DNA of 64,000 nucleotides. It comes from Halobaculum sp. MBLA0147 (GTDB lineage: Archaea > Halobacteriota > Halobacteria > Halobacteriales > Haloferacaceae). A model generated the notes under the pieces. The model did not search any database. It was not told the DNA's origin and saw only the letters and a program-made list of their open reading frames with translations. The DNA lies in NCBI RefSeq assembly GCF_041361345.1, contig NZ_JBGKAD010000001.1, forward strand, positions 496,001-560,000, given 5' to 3'. Positions 43,103-52,324 of this stretch are shown piece after piece (position 1 is the stretch's first letter; every line of letters starts with the position of its first letter). The position numbers were made by a program, and so were the translations under genes.

Positions 43103-44221
43103 GTGTCGGCCGCCGCCGTGTCCGACAGAGGAAAGTCGCTGGCGGTGCAGAGTACGACGAGGCGACACACCGTGAGTCACAGAGACGGCGACGGCGGGCG
43201 CCGCGTGCTGGAGTTCACCGCACCGCGGTCGGTCCGCGTCCGAGCGAGAGATCGCGACGCGGTCGCCGACGACGAGGTGCGCGTCCAGACGACGCTGTCC
43301 GCCGTCAGTGCCGGAACCGAACTGCTCGTGTACCGCGACGAGGTCCCCGACGGGATGCCGGTCGACGCGAGTCTACCCGCCTTCGAGGGGAACCGGTTCG
43401 AGTACCCCCTCGCGTACGGCTACGCTGCCGTCGGCCGCGTCACCGACTGTGGGAGCGCCGTCGACGACGTGTGGCTCGGGCGCCGCGTCTTCGCGTTCCG
43501 ACCCCACCAGACGAGTTTCACTGCGACGCCCGAGGAGTTGGTCGTGGTGCCAGAGGAGCTCTCGACGGCAGCCGCCGCGATGCTCCCGACCGTGGAGACG
43601 GCGACGACGCTCGTCCTCGACACGGCACCGCGCGTGGGGGAGCGGATCGCCGTCTTCGGTGCCGGCGCGGTCGGGCTGACGACGACGGCACTCCTGGCAG
43701 AGTTCCCGCTCGCGGAGCTGGCCGTCGTCGAACCGTTGCCAGAACGCCGCGAGCGTGCGGCGTCGCTGGGTGCCGACACGGTGGTCGACCCGACCGAGGT
43801 CGCGTCGCTGGCCGAGCGGGCGGCGGCGGACGAGGAGCCCGGACTCGACGCCGCGGTGGAGATCTCCGGGACGCCAGCCGCACTCGACGACGCCGTCGGA
43901 GTCGTGGGCTACGACGGGCGTGTCACCGTCGGCTCCTGGTACGGGGAGAAGCGGGCGACGTTGGACCTCGGCGGCTCGTACCACCGCGACCGCATCGCGA
44001 TCGAGTCGAGTCAGGTGAGCACGCTCGACCCCGCCCTCCGCGGGCGGTGGAGCAAGGACCGACGGCTCGCGACCGCACTGGACCACGCCGCCGCCCTCCC
44101 CGTGACGGAGTTGATCACTCACCGCGTCCCGTTCGCTGAGGCGAGACGCGCCTACGAGGTGCTGGACGAGCCCGACGCCGCAGACCGGCGGCCACTGCAG
44201 GTCGTGTTGCAGTACGACTGA
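43103..44221 (+). CDS. Medium-chain zinc-type dehydrogenase homologue
   Basis: About 372 residues from GTG 43103; later GTGs at 43145 and 43172 could be the real start. The GroES-like N-terminal domain has LSAVSAGTELLVYRDEVP and FEYPLAYGYAAVGRV. The NAD(P)-binding fold has RIAVFGAGAVGLTTTALLAEFP, then ELAVVEPLPERRERAASLGADTVVD. The usual catalytic-zinc Cys residue is not seen at TELLVY, so it may be a zinc-independent reductase. DAAVEISGTPAALDDAVGVVGYDGRVTVGSWYG is typical of the family. It is the third gene of the forward-strand cluster. Confidence 0.82.
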   Translation: MSAAAVSDRGKSLAVQSTTRRHTVSHRDGDGGRRVLEFTAPRSVRVRARDRDAVADDEVRVQTTLSAVSAGTELLVYRDEVPDGMPVDASLPAFEGNRFEYPLAYGYAAVGRVTDCGSAVDDVWLGRRVFAFRPHQTSFTATPEELVVVPEELSTAAAAMLPTVETATTLVLDTAPRVGERIAVFGAGAVGLTTTALLAEFPLAELAVVEPLPERRERAASLGADTVVDPTEVASLAERAAADEEPGLDAAVEISGTPAALDDAVGVVGYDGRVTVGSWYGEKRATLDLGGSYHRDRIAIESSQVSTLDPALRGRWSKDRRLATALDHAAALPVTELITHRVPFAEARRAYEVLDEPDAADRRPLQVVLQYD

Positions 44222-44260
44222 GGGGGGTCGACGACCGGCGGACATTTACTCCGAGCGACC

Positions 44261-44653
44261 GTGTCTCACGCCGTGTACGAACTGTCAGTGTCGCGCGACT
44301 TCGTCGCACAGCACTACCTGACGGTGCCGAGTCCGCCGCCCGGCGAGGGCGAGCCACACAGTCACCACTTCGAGGCGGACGTGCGGTTCCAGGCGCCGGA
44401 ACTGGGGCCGTACGGCTACGTCGTAGACATCGACGCGGTGGACGCGGCACTCGACGAGTTGGTCGACCGGTACCGCGACGAACTGCTCAACGACCTGCCG
44501 GAGTTCGGTGACGACAACCCCAGCGTCGAGCGGTTCGCTCGGCTGTTCGGCGACCGACTGGTCGACCGCCTCGACGACGACACGCCGACCGCACTCACCG
44601 TCCGGATGTGGGAGGACGACGTGGCGTGGGCGAGTCACTCCCGGGAGTTGTGA
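44261..44653 (+). CDS. 6-pyruvoyl-tetrahydropterin synthase homologue
   Basis: 130 residues. The zinc His residues are in SRDFVAQHYL and EGEPHSHHFEADV, and the central YGYVVDIDAVDAALDELVD and C-terminal LTVRMWEDDVAWASH fit the PTPS/QueD fold. The catalytic Cys that sits between the His motifs in classical PTPS and QueD is missing, so another reaction on a pterin-like substrate is likely. It starts at GTG 44261; GTG 44273 (YELSVSRDF) is an alternative. It is placed between a dehydrogenase and a methyltransferase in one transcriptional direction. Confidence 0.85.
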   Translation: MSHAVYELSVSRDFVAQHYLTVPSPPPGEGEPHSHHFEADVRFQAPELGPYGYVVDIDAVDAALDELVDRYRDELLNDLPEFGDDNPSVERFARLFGDRLVDRLDDDTPTALTVRMWEDDVAWASHSREL

Positions 44654-44659
44654 GTAGCC

Positions 44660-45739
44660 GTGGCCGACGACGAGCACGCCCAGACTGCCGACCGGGACGA
44701 CGGACGTAGCGAGACTGCCGACCGAGACGACGAGCGTAGTGAGACTGCCGAGAGTGATCACGACCACGGCGACGTGCGGTACCTCGACGCGAAGGCGACG
44801 GTCGACGACCGGGCGCGCGACCGGCGGGTCCGCGAGACGCTGCTCGACGCCCTCCCCGACCGGCCACGCGTGTTCGACGCCGGCTGTGGCACGGGCGTGG
44901 CGCTGGACCGGCTCCGGTCGTGGGGTGTCCGACCGGCGGCGTACCACGGCGTCGACGCCGACCCGAGCCTCGTCGCGACCGCTCGCGAGCGACACGAGGC
45001 GGAGTCCGAGGAGGATGTCACGTTCGCAGTCGGCGACGCGGTCGCGGCGGCACGCGAGTGGACCGGTCCACCGCCGGAGCTGGTCGTCGCCCAGTCGTTC
45101 CTCGACCTGGTGGCGCCCGCCGAGGCGCTGGACGCCTTCGCCGGCCTCCTCGCTCCCGGCGGGTTCGTGTACGCGCCGTTCACCTTCGACGGGACGACCG
45201 GATTCGCGCCCGCACACCCGGTGGACGACCTCGTGGCGGAGCTGTACCACGCCGGTATCGACGCCGAGCCGGGACGGAACAACCGTGCCGGACGCGCCGC
45301 GCTCTCGCACCTCCGCGAGCGACCGGGCGAGACGCTCGCCGTGGCGGGCTCGGACTGGATCGTCCGTCCACGGGGCGGCGGGTCCGCAGGCTCCGACGCC
45401 TACCCGGCCGACGAGTGGTACTTCCTCGACAGAATCCTCGGGTTCGTCGCCGACACGCTGCTCGCGTCCGACGTGCGCCAACTCTCGGAGCTCTCGGAGG
45501 CCGCGTTACGAGCGGCCGACCTGGCTCCGGACGCCCAGGCGGCACTCGACGCGGCGCGTGACGCGGGCGACCACGAGAGTGACCCCACGGGCGACCCCGA
45601 GAGTGACCCCACGGGCGACCACGAGAGCGGCCTCACCGCGCTCCACGACTGGCTCGTGACGCGCCGGCGGCAGTCGGTAGGCGGGACGCTGACGTACGTC
45701 GCACACCAAGTCGACATCTGTCACCGGACGCCGGAGTAG
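44660..45739 (+). CDS. SAM-dependent methyltransferase of the PTPS cluster
   Basis: 359 residues. The first 35 are an acidic repeat (TADRDD units). Motif I is PRVFDAGCGTGVALDRLRSWG (about residue 70), then YHGVDADPSLVATARERHE, FAVGDAVAAAREW and AGLLAPGGFVYAPFTFDG. The region ADEWYFLDRILGFVADTLL and the tail HQVDICHRTPE are family-specific. It starts 6 bp after the PTPS-like stop, so the two are probably cotranscribed. It carries two short tandem repeats (30 bp and 24 bp) in linker regions. The substrate is unknown. Confidence 0.82.
   Translation: MADDEHAQTADRDDGRSETADRDDERSETAESDHDHGDVRYLDAKATVDDRARDRRVRETLLDALPDRPRVFDAGCGTGVALDRLRSWGVRPAAYHGVDADPSLVATARERHEAESEEDVTFAVGDAVAAAREWTGPPPELVVAQSFLDLVAPAEALDAFAGLLAPGGFVYAPFTFDGTTGFAPAHPVDDLVAELYHAGIDAEPGRNNRAGRAALSHLRERPGETLAVAGSDWIVRPRGGGSAGSDAYPADEWYFLDRILGFVADTLLASDVRQLSELSEAALRAADLAPDAQAALDAARDAGDHESDPTGDPESDPTGDHESGLTALHDWLVTRRRQSVGGTLTYVAHQVDICHRTPE
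44682..44753. repeat. 30-bp in-frame tandem repeat (two copies plus part of a third)
   Basis: Units at 44682 and 44712, with a partial unit at 44742. They encode ETADRDD-type acidic repeats at the N-terminus of the methyltransferase. Confidence 0.8.
45566..45637. repeat. 24-bp in-frame tandem repeat (about three copies)
   Basis: Units at 45566, 45590 and 45614 encode GDHESDPT/GDPESDPT in a linker of the methyltransferase. The third unit is diverged at its end. Confidence 0.8.
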
Positions 45740-45832
45740 CTGGTGAGTCGACGACTCGGTAGTCGAGAACGTGTCGTCGAGCCGCGAGGGGTCGCGGGTC
45801 GGAGGCGGTCCCGTCGGTTCGCGACCGTCACG

Positions 45833-46879
45833 TCAGTCCGCCACCGCCTCGTCGCTGGCGGTCGCGGCGGTCGGGTCGCGGATCCACAAGTCGCCGAACA
45901 AGTCGTCCTGCCGCAGTTCCACGGCCCCGCGGTGCGCGAGGAACAGCAGTGCGAGGTACGTCCGCACGGGTGACCCGCCCGTGTCCCGCACCTCGCGGAA
46001 CAACACCTCCGGCCGCCCGCGTTCGTAGTGGCCCGACAGCGTCGTCTGCACCTCGTCGATCACCGTCTCGATGTCCTCCTCGTGGGTCGTCTCCGTCACG
46101 TCGCCAGCACCGGGTTCGTCGTCCGGCCGCGGGTCGCTCCCGCCGCGGTACTGGAGCGTCTGAGCACTCCCCGGCGACCCGGAGTCGCCGCTGGTGTCGT
46201 ACTCCCGGGACTTCTTCCACCAGGAGTCCCGCTCGGCGTCACGCAGCTCCCGGACCAACTCGTCCAGCGTCTCCGGCGACCCGCGGGTGGACTTCCGTTC
46301 CAGTCGCCGGTCCATCTCCGCCTCCAGTGCGTCCACCGGGTCGAAGTCGTCCGCGACCTGCTGGCCCCCGGCGGGGTCGTCGCGGAAGGCGGTCTCCCAC
46401 GGCTCCGGCTCGTCGTCCGCGTCCTCCGTCTCCTCGTCGCCCAGCAGTGCGTCGGACTTCATCCGGAGCAACACGCTGGCGTAGAACAGCGCCCGTCCAG
46501 ACGTGCGGAGGTCCCGCGACTCCAACTCGTCCAAGAACGCGTCCGTCACGTCGACGATGTCGATGTCCCACGGGTCGATCTCCCCGTCTTCGGCCAACTG
46601 GACCAGCACCTCGACCGGCTCCACGTCGTCGCCGTCGTCTGCTACGTCGCTCGACTCGCCGGCGTCGACCGAGGCATCCGCCCCCACCGACTCGCTCGGG
46701 TCTCCGCCGGGCACGTCCTCACCCGTCGACTCGCGACCCTCGCGACCACCGCCGAACGGCTCGTCGCCCCCGTCTCGCCCGTCGGCTCCGCCGCTCGCTT
46801 CGGCTCCACCGTCTCCGTCGCCGTCGGGGGCGTCGTCACCGGCCGACTCGCCCAGCGGGATGTCGGGGAGGTCAGTCAT
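45833..46879 (-). CDS. scpA: Segregation and condensation protein ScpA
   Basis: 348 residues. ScpA is the kleisin that bridges SMC heads in chromosome condensation. Conserved parts are VEVLVQLAEDGEIDPWDIDIVDVTDAFLDEL and LRTSGRALFYASVLLRMKSDALLG, and a C-terminal winged-helix (RPEVLFREVRDTGGSPVRTYLALLFLAHRGAVELRQ). The first 75 residues are an acidic disordered leader and the middle is also charged. The ATG overlaps the smc stop by 8 bp. No scpB gene is seen nearby, as in many archaea. Confidence 0.9.
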   Translation of the reverse strand: MTDLPDIPLGESAGDDAPDGDGDGGAEASGGADGRDGGDEPFGGGREGRESTGEDVPGGDPSESVGADASVDAGESSDVADDGDDVEPVEVLVQLAEDGEIDPWDIDIVDVTDAFLDELESRDLRTSGRALFYASVLLRMKSDALLGDEETEDADDEPEPWETAFRDDPAGGQQVADDFDPVDALEAEMDRRLERKSTRGSPETLDELVRELRDAERDSWWKKSREYDTSGDSGSPGSAQTLQYRGGSDPRPDDEPGAGDVTETTHEEDIETVIDEVQTTLSGHYERGRPEVLFREVRDTGGSPVRTYLALLFLAHRGAVELRQDDLFGDLWIRDPTAATASDEAVAD

Positions 46880-49800
46880 CCGCGGACACCTCCCCGTCGC
46901 CGCCCTCGCCGTCGGCGCCCACCTGGATGCCGGTCACCGCCGAGACGTTGTCGTCCTGCATCGTCACGCCGACGGCACGTTCCGACCGGTCCAGCAGCGC
47001 CGAGCGGTGCGAGACGACCACGAACTGCGCCTCCTCGGCGAGTTCGTCCACCAGCTCCCCGACCCGCTCGGCGTTGGCGGCGTCCAAGAACGCGTCCACC
47101 TCGTCCAACGCGTAGAACGGCGCCGGGTTGTGCCGCTGGATGGCGAAGATGAACGCTAGCGCCGTCAGCGACTTCTCCCCGCCACTCATCGCGTCCAGCC
47201 GCTGGACGGGCTTGTCCGCGGGTTGGGCCTTCATCGTCAGCCCGCCGTCGAACGGGTCTTCCGGGTTCTCCAGGTGGAGTTCTCCCGACCCCGCCGACAG
47301 CCGCTCGAAGATCTCTCGGAAGTGGCCGTCGATGCTCTCGAACGCCTCCGTGAACGTCTCGCGCTTCTGGGACTCGTAGGACGCGATCCGGTCTTCGATC
47401 CCGTCGCGCTCCTCGACGAGCACGTCGCGGCGCTCCCGGAGTTCCGCCAACGCCGCCTCCACCTCGTCGTACTCCTCGATGGCGAGCATGTTCACCGGCT
47501 CCATCTCCGCCATCTCCGCCTCCAGCCGCTCGATCTCGTTCGCGACGGTGTCGTGGTCCGGGATCTCTTCGGGGTCGTACTCGTCGACCTGTGCCTCCAA
47601 CTCCTCGATCTCCCAGCGGAGCCGTTCGGCCGTCTCCTGGAGGTCGTCGAGCCGTGCGCTCGTCTCCTCGACGGCGTCGTCCGCAGCGTCCCGCTCACCT
47701 TCGGCCTCGCGCAACTCGTCTTTCAGATCGCTCCGCTCCTCCTTCAGCGCCGAGAGCTGTTCTTCCAACTCCGCGATCTCGTCGCGCTTGCCCTCCAGTG
47801 TCTCCTCCAACTCCGCGATGCGGTCCTCGTGGGCCGCGATCGTCTCCTCGGCGTCCGCCTTCCGTTCTTGGGCCGCCTCCACGGTGTCGTTGAGGTCCGC
47901 GACGGCCTCCTCGACGTACTCCAGTTGGAGTTCGAGTTCGTTCTTCTCGGCGTCGACGTCGTCCATCCGGTCCTCTACGTCCGCGATCTCCGTCCGGATC
48001 TCGTCTGCGCGGTCCGTCAGCTCCGGGATCTCCGAGTCTGCCAACTCCGCCTCGACCTCCTCGATCTCGTCTTCCAGTGTCTCGATCTCCGCCTCGCGCT
48101 CTGCGATCTCCTCGTCGAGGGTCGTCATCTCCTCGTCGACGGACTCCCGTTCCGCCTCCAACTCCGCCTTCCGCTCGCGCAACTCCTCGATGCGGGCCTC
48201 CGTCTCGGCCAACTCCGACTCCGCCCTGTCGCGGTCCGCCTCGACCTCGCGGACCTTCTCTTTGGCCGCCGACACCCGCTCGCGGGCGTCTTCGATATCG
48301 CTCTCGACGGCTTCGATCTCCTCGCGCAGCGACTGGCGCTCGTCCTCCAACTCGTGGATCTCCTCGGCGATCCGTTCGAGTTTCCCGCCGCCGCTCTTCG
48401 AGAACGCGTACCGCGACCCGCCGCCGGAGCCACCCGTCATCGCGCCGCTGGTCTCGACGAGGTCCCCGTCGAGTGTGACCATCCGGTACTGCCCCATCAG
48501 GTCCCGTGCGGTGTCCATGTCCTCGACGACGAGTGTCGTCCCGAGCACGTACGAGAAGATCCCCTCGTACTCGGCGTCGTACTCCACGAGATTCCGCGCG
48601 AAGTCCACCACACCGGGGTGCGACGGGAGCGACGGCAGCCCGCGCTCGTCCATCTCCGTCAGCGGGAGGAACGTCGCTCGCCCCGCGTTGCGCCGCTTGA
48701 GGTAGTCGATACAGTCGCTCCCGACGCCGTCGTCGTCGACGACGACGTTCGCGAGTCGCCCACCCGCGGCCGTCTCACAGGCCCGAGCGTACTCGGAGTC
48801 GACGGCCCCGAGTTCCCCCACCGGTCCGTGGACACCCGAGAACTCCGCGTTCTGGACCGTCGTCACCGCCCGCGGCCAGGAGGCGTCGCCGGTCGACTCC
48901 GCCTTCGCCTCCAACTCCGCGTACTCGTTCTGTTTCTCGCGGATCTCCGCCTCCAACTCGTCGAGGTCGTCCTCCAGCGCCTCGCGTTCCTCCCGCAACT
49001 CCGCGACGAGTTCCTCGGCCGTCTCGCGGTTCTTCTCGGCACTGTCCAACTCCGACTCCAACTCCGAGACGCGGCGTTCGAGGTCCGGCACCTCCGTCTC
49101 CGCCTCGGCGATCTCCGACTCCACGTCCTCGATCTCCGTCGAACGGCGGCGGGCGTCGTCGAGCAGCCGGTCCTTCTCGCGTTGCCGTTCGTGGACCGCC
49201 TCGCGCAACTCCTCGGCGCGCTCCTTCTTCTCCGCGAGGGCCGCCTTCAGTTCGTCGTACTCCGTGTCCGCGTCCTCGATCTGTGCCTCCACGTCCGCCA
49301 ACGCCGACCGTTTCGAGGCGAGTGTGGACTTCAGGTCCGCCTTCTCGACTTTCGTCTCGCGGAGTTGCGCCTCCAACTCGTCGATCTCCTCGTTCTTCCG
49401 GTCGATCTGGACGAACGCCTCGCGGCGTTCCGTCTCGGCGTCGTCGCGCCGTTCCGCCTGCGTCTCGATCTTCCCCTCCAAGGTGGCGATCTCGCCTTTG
49501 ATCTCCTCGATCTCCGACTTGATCTCCAACTGCTCCTCCTCGCCCGTCCGCTCGATCTCCTCGTTCAACGCGGCGAGGTCCGCCTCCAAGTCGTCGACGC
49601 GCGCCTGCCGCTCGTCGAGCGTCTCGCGGCGGTCGGCCAACTCCGCCTCGGCGTCGTCGACCTCCGCGTCGGTCGCGTCGAGTTCGGCGCGTTTGTCCTC
49701 CAGTTCGGCGGCCGCCCGGTACCCCTCGTACTCCTCCTTCTCGTCGCGTAGCGACTGGTACTCCAGCGCCGTCTCTCGCTCGTCGGAGAGCCGCTCCAGG

Positions 49801-50462
49801 CGGTCTTCCTTCTCCTCGATCCGGAGTTCCGCCTCGTCGATCCGCTCCTCGACGGTCTCCAACTCCTCGAAGGCGTCCTCCTTCTTGGCGTCGAACTCCG
49901 CGACGCCGGCGATCTCGTCGATGATCTCCCGGCGCTCGTGGGGCGTCATGTTGATGATCCCCGTCACGTCGCCCTGCATCACGACGTTGTACCCCTCCGG
50001 CGTCACGCCGGCCTGCGCGAGCAGGTCGCGGATGTCCGAGAGGTTCACCGACCGCCCGTTGAGGTAGTAGTAGGAGTAGTAGTTGTCGTCGGTCTCCTTC
50101 ACCCGGCGTTTGATTCGGATCTCGTCGACCTCGCCGACCTTCTCCGTGCCGGCGGCGTTGACGACCTGCGAGCGGTCCAGCGTCCCCTCGGTGTTGTCCA
50201 ACACCACTTCGACGCTGGCCTCGCGTGGGCCGTCGCTCCGCCGACCGTCGGCGTGACCCGGGTTGTAGATCAGGTCGGTCAGTTTCTCCGCGCGAATCCC
50301 CCGCGTCCGGGCCAACCCCAGCGCGAAGAGGACGCCGTCGATGATGTTCGACTTCCCGGAGCCGTTCGGCCCAGTGATGACGGTGAAGTCCTCGTAGAAG
50401 GGGATGCGCGTCTCGCGCCCGAAGCTCTTGAAGTCGTCCAAGACGAGTTCTTTGATGTGCAT
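46872..50462 (-). CDS. smc: Chromosome segregation protein SMC
   Basis: 1196 residues in the full SMC layout. The N-terminal ABC head has Walker A ITGPNGSGKSNIIDGVLFAL. Two long Glu/Arg-rich coiled coils (about 170-500 and 670-1010) flank a hinge (GVHGPVGELGAVDSEYARA ... VVDDDGVGSDCIDYLKRR). The C-terminal head has the signature RLDAMSGGEKSLTALAFIFAI and Walker B YALDEVDAFLDAAN. It compacts and organises DNA as a dimer with ScpA, whose gene overlaps its 3' end. Confidence 0.97.
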   Translation of the reverse strand: MHIKELVLDDFKSFGRETRIPFYEDFTVITGPNGSGKSNIIDGVLFALGLARTRGIRAEKLTDLIYNPGHADGRRSDGPREASVEVVLDNTEGTLDRSQVVNAAGTEKVGEVDEIRIKRRVKETDDNYYSYYYLNGRSVNLSDIRDLLAQAGVTPEGYNVVMQGDVTGIINMTPHERREIIDEIAGVAEFDAKKEDAFEELETVEERIDEAELRIEEKEDRLERLSDERETALEYQSLRDEKEEYEGYRAAAELEDKRAELDATDAEVDDAEAELADRRETLDERQARVDDLEADLAALNEEIERTGEEEQLEIKSEIEEIKGEIATLEGKIETQAERRDDAETERREAFVQIDRKNEEIDELEAQLRETKVEKADLKSTLASKRSALADVEAQIEDADTEYDELKAALAEKKERAEELREAVHERQREKDRLLDDARRRSTEIEDVESEIAEAETEVPDLERRVSELESELDSAEKNRETAEELVAELREEREALEDDLDELEAEIREKQNEYAELEAKAESTGDASWPRAVTTVQNAEFSGVHGPVGELGAVDSEYARACETAAGGRLANVVVDDDGVGSDCIDYLKRRNAGRATFLPLTEMDERGLPSLPSHPGVVDFARNLVEYDAEYEGIFSYVLGTTLVVEDMDTARDLMGQYRMVTLDGDLVETSGAMTGGSGGGSRYAFSKSGGGKLERIAEEIHELEDERQSLREEIEAVESDIEDARERVSAAKEKVREVEADRDRAESELAETEARIEELRERKAELEAERESVDEEMTTLDEEIAEREAEIETLEDEIEEVEAELADSEIPELTDRADEIRTEIADVEDRMDDVDAEKNELELQLEYVEEAVADLNDTVEAAQERKADAEETIAAHEDRIAELEETLEGKRDEIAELEEQLSALKEERSDLKDELREAEGERDAADDAVEETSARLDDLQETAERLRWEIEELEAQVDEYDPEEIPDHDTVANEIERLEAEMAEMEPVNMLAIEEYDEVEAALAELRERRDVLVEERDGIEDRIASYESQKRETFTEAFESIDGHFREIFERLSAGSGELHLENPEDPFDGGLTMKAQPADKPVQRLDAMSGGEKSLTALAFIFAIQRHNPAPFYALDEVDAFLDAANAERVGELVDELAEEAQFVVVSHRSALLDRSERAVGVTMQDDNVSAVTGIQVGADGEGGDGEVSADD

Positions 50463-50664
50463 CGATCACTCGTGGTCCGCCGTCTGGGTCGGCCGGCCCC
50501 CAGTGCCGGCGTCTGCAGTTCCGGTCGACACCCCCTGTCGGACCGTCGCCGCGACCGGCGGTCGTCGCGGTCTCGTCACCCGGTAGGTGACTCGTCGTCG
50601 GTCGCCGTGGCGACGAGGCGTCGCGCCCCGCGGTACGGCTCGCCGTCTCCCGTGTGGACGCGAG

Positions 50665-51060
50665 TCAGGCGACGATGATGTCGTCGCCGTCGCCGTCGTC
50701 GCCACTCTCGTCCCCACTCCCGGTCTCGTCGGCCTTACTCCCGTCGGTCGTCTGTGCGGCGGGCTCGCTCGACTCCGTCGCCGCGTCGCTGCCGACGCCC
50801 GGCGAGCGCCGCTCGTCGCTCTCTTCGGCGTGTTCGTCCGGCGAGTGGTTGGGGACGAACTCCGCGTGTGTCCCCTCCGGCTCGGCGTGTCGGCTCCCGG
50901 AGGACCCGCTCGGCTCCGGACTCGTCTCGACAGTCGTCTCCTCCTCGGTCTCCAACTGGTTCAGCCGCTCTTTCGTCTCCACGAGTTCCTCGGTCAGCCC
51001 GTCGACGGTCGCCCGGAGTTCCGCCACCTGGCGTTCGAGGTCCTCCACTCTGTTTCCCAT
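50665..51060 (-). CDS. Small coiled-coil protein upstream of smc
   Basis: 131 residues. The first 40 form a clean coiled coil (MGNRVEDLERQVAELRATVDGLTEELVETKERLNQLE). The rest is acidic, Ser/Glu/Asp-rich and probably disordered, ending in the hydrophobic tip DDIIVA. Related bipartite proteins occur beside smc in haloarchaea, with unknown function. It lies 202 bp upstream of smc on the same strand, so a link to chromosome organisation is possible but not shown. Confidence 0.7.
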   Translation of the reverse strand: MGNRVEDLERQVAELRATVDGLTEELVETKERLNQLETEEETTVETSPEPSGSSGSRHAEPEGTHAEFVPNHSPDEHAEESDERRSPGVGSDAATESSEPAAQTTDGSKADETGSGDESGDDGDGDDIIVA

Positions 51061-51167
51061 GTCCGGTGTGGCACACTCTACAGGGTTAAATGTCCGTCAG
51101 ACGCGTGGACGACGAGTCACCGTCGGGCGAAACTACAAGTGCGAGACCACGCTAGGCGGAGTCGAGA

Positions 51168-51263
51168 ATGGACGACGAACTGTTCGCCGAGATGGTGGCA
51201 CACGTCGACGAGAACGAGGCGGCGTACGTCGCGATGGGGGAAGCCGGTCGAGCCGACGAGTGA
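51168..51263 (+). CDS. Possible 31-residue protein beside the Fic/Doc gene
   Basis: An ATG-initiated frame of 31 codons (MDDELFAEMVAHVDENEAAY, then a short tail ending ADE) ends 1 bp before the Fic/Doc stop on the other strand. It is acidic and helical in character with good codon use. It may be a real microprotein, the remnant of a longer antitoxin-like gene, or chance. Confidence 0.35.
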   Translation: MDDELFAEMVAHVDENEAAYVAMGEAGRADE

Positions 51264-51264
51264 G

Positions 51265-52131
51265 TCAGCGAGTACCGAGGTGCTGTCGAGCGCACTCCAA
51301 CACCCGGTCGAGTGTCGTCGCTGGTGTCGCCTCGTGGTGTCGGTCTGGTCGGTCGTAGAATCCACGCTGGAAGAACCGTCGCCAGTGAGCGAACAGTTCG
51401 TCTCGTTCCCAGAGGGTGTCGAACCGTACGTCGCAGTGGTAGCTGCGTAGTAGCTTCGAGCGCGTCACCGCGGCGTCGATGCCGTCGAAGGGCCACGTAC
51501 CGCGCGGCGGTGCGAGCCCGTTCAGGCGTAGCAGGCTGTACAGCGTCGCGAGTGCCGTCCGGTGGTTCGCGTCGGGGAAGAAGTGGAGCCCCACCAGTGC
51601 ACGGGTCCAGTGTTCACACTGTACCGCCACCGGTTCGATTCGCGGAAACTCGCGGACGACCCGCCCGACACGGTACCGTGTCACGTTCCGTATCTCGCGG
51701 TCCGTCCGATCTGCGTCGCCACGGACTTGTCCGTACGGGTACCGCTGGGACTCGAAGAAGAACCGGTTCGTCGCTCGAACGTACGCGGCGTCGACACCGG
51801 AGCAGTCGGTGATCCTGCGATCCGAAGGAGGCGTGCTCGAACTCAGGTCGACGTACCCGCAGTCGGGAACGTCGCCCCCCGACACGTCGAGTCCCGGTGC
51901 GGCCGCGAACCGTTCCGCGCCGCGCCTCTCGAGTAGTCCCACTCGATCCAGGTACCGACACTGGAGTCGGATCACGTTCTCTCGAAAGCGGCCGCGAGCG
52001 ATCGCCCGCGGTGTCGTCGGCCCGTGTTCGGCGACGTAGTCGACGACTGCGGCGTCGTCGAGTGTCGCACTGCGCTCGTGGCCGCGCCACGGCCGGGGGT
52101 CGTCTCCACTCACCGCATCGACACACTGCAA
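51265..52131 (-). CDS. Fic/Doc-like protein with N-terminal winged helix
   Basis: 288 residues. The N-terminal part (VVDYVAEHGPTTPRAIARGRFRENVIRLQCRYLDRVGLLERRG) looks like a winged helix-turn-helix. The C-terminal part holds a Doc-type active-site motif, HFFPDANHRTALATLYSLLRLNG, where classical enzymes have HPFxDxNxRTA. The nucleophilic His and the anion-binding Asn-x-Arg are kept. Fic enzymes AMPylate, and Doc phosphorylates EF-Tu. Neither a typical Phd antitoxin nor an inhibitory helix is evident. It could act on its own promoter through the winged helix. Confidence 0.72.
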   Translation of the reverse strand: MQCVDAVSGDDPRPWRGHERSATLDDAAVVDYVAEHGPTTPRAIARGRFRENVIRLQCRYLDRVGLLERRGAERFAAAPGLDVSGGDVPDCGYVDLSSSTPPSDRRITDCSGVDAAYVRATNRFFFESQRYPYGQVRGDADRTDREIRNVTRYRVGRVVREFPRIEPVAVQCEHWTRALVGLHFFPDANHRTALATLYSLLRLNGLAPPRGTWPFDGIDAAVTRSKLLRSYHCDVRFDTLWERDELFAHWRRFFQRGFYDRPDRHHEATPATTLDRVLECARQHLGTR

Positions 52132-52324
52132 CCACTGACAAGATAGTCACGAACGACTACACTCGTGTAGAGTGTAACCCATCGAGACGAGTCGAGAGTA
52201 CTACCAGCGCCCCGAGACGGGCACCGACGAGACACCTCCGGTTCCGACGGCCGACACCGGCGGGCAACGCCCCACGTTCGAGCGACCGACACCGACTTGT
52301 CTCCCGCCCACAGGTACACGCCCA

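Noticed and set aside
47223-49751. 842-codon frame opposite smc
   Set aside because: Leu/Arg-rich mirror of the SMC coiled coils; no start signal and no family match.
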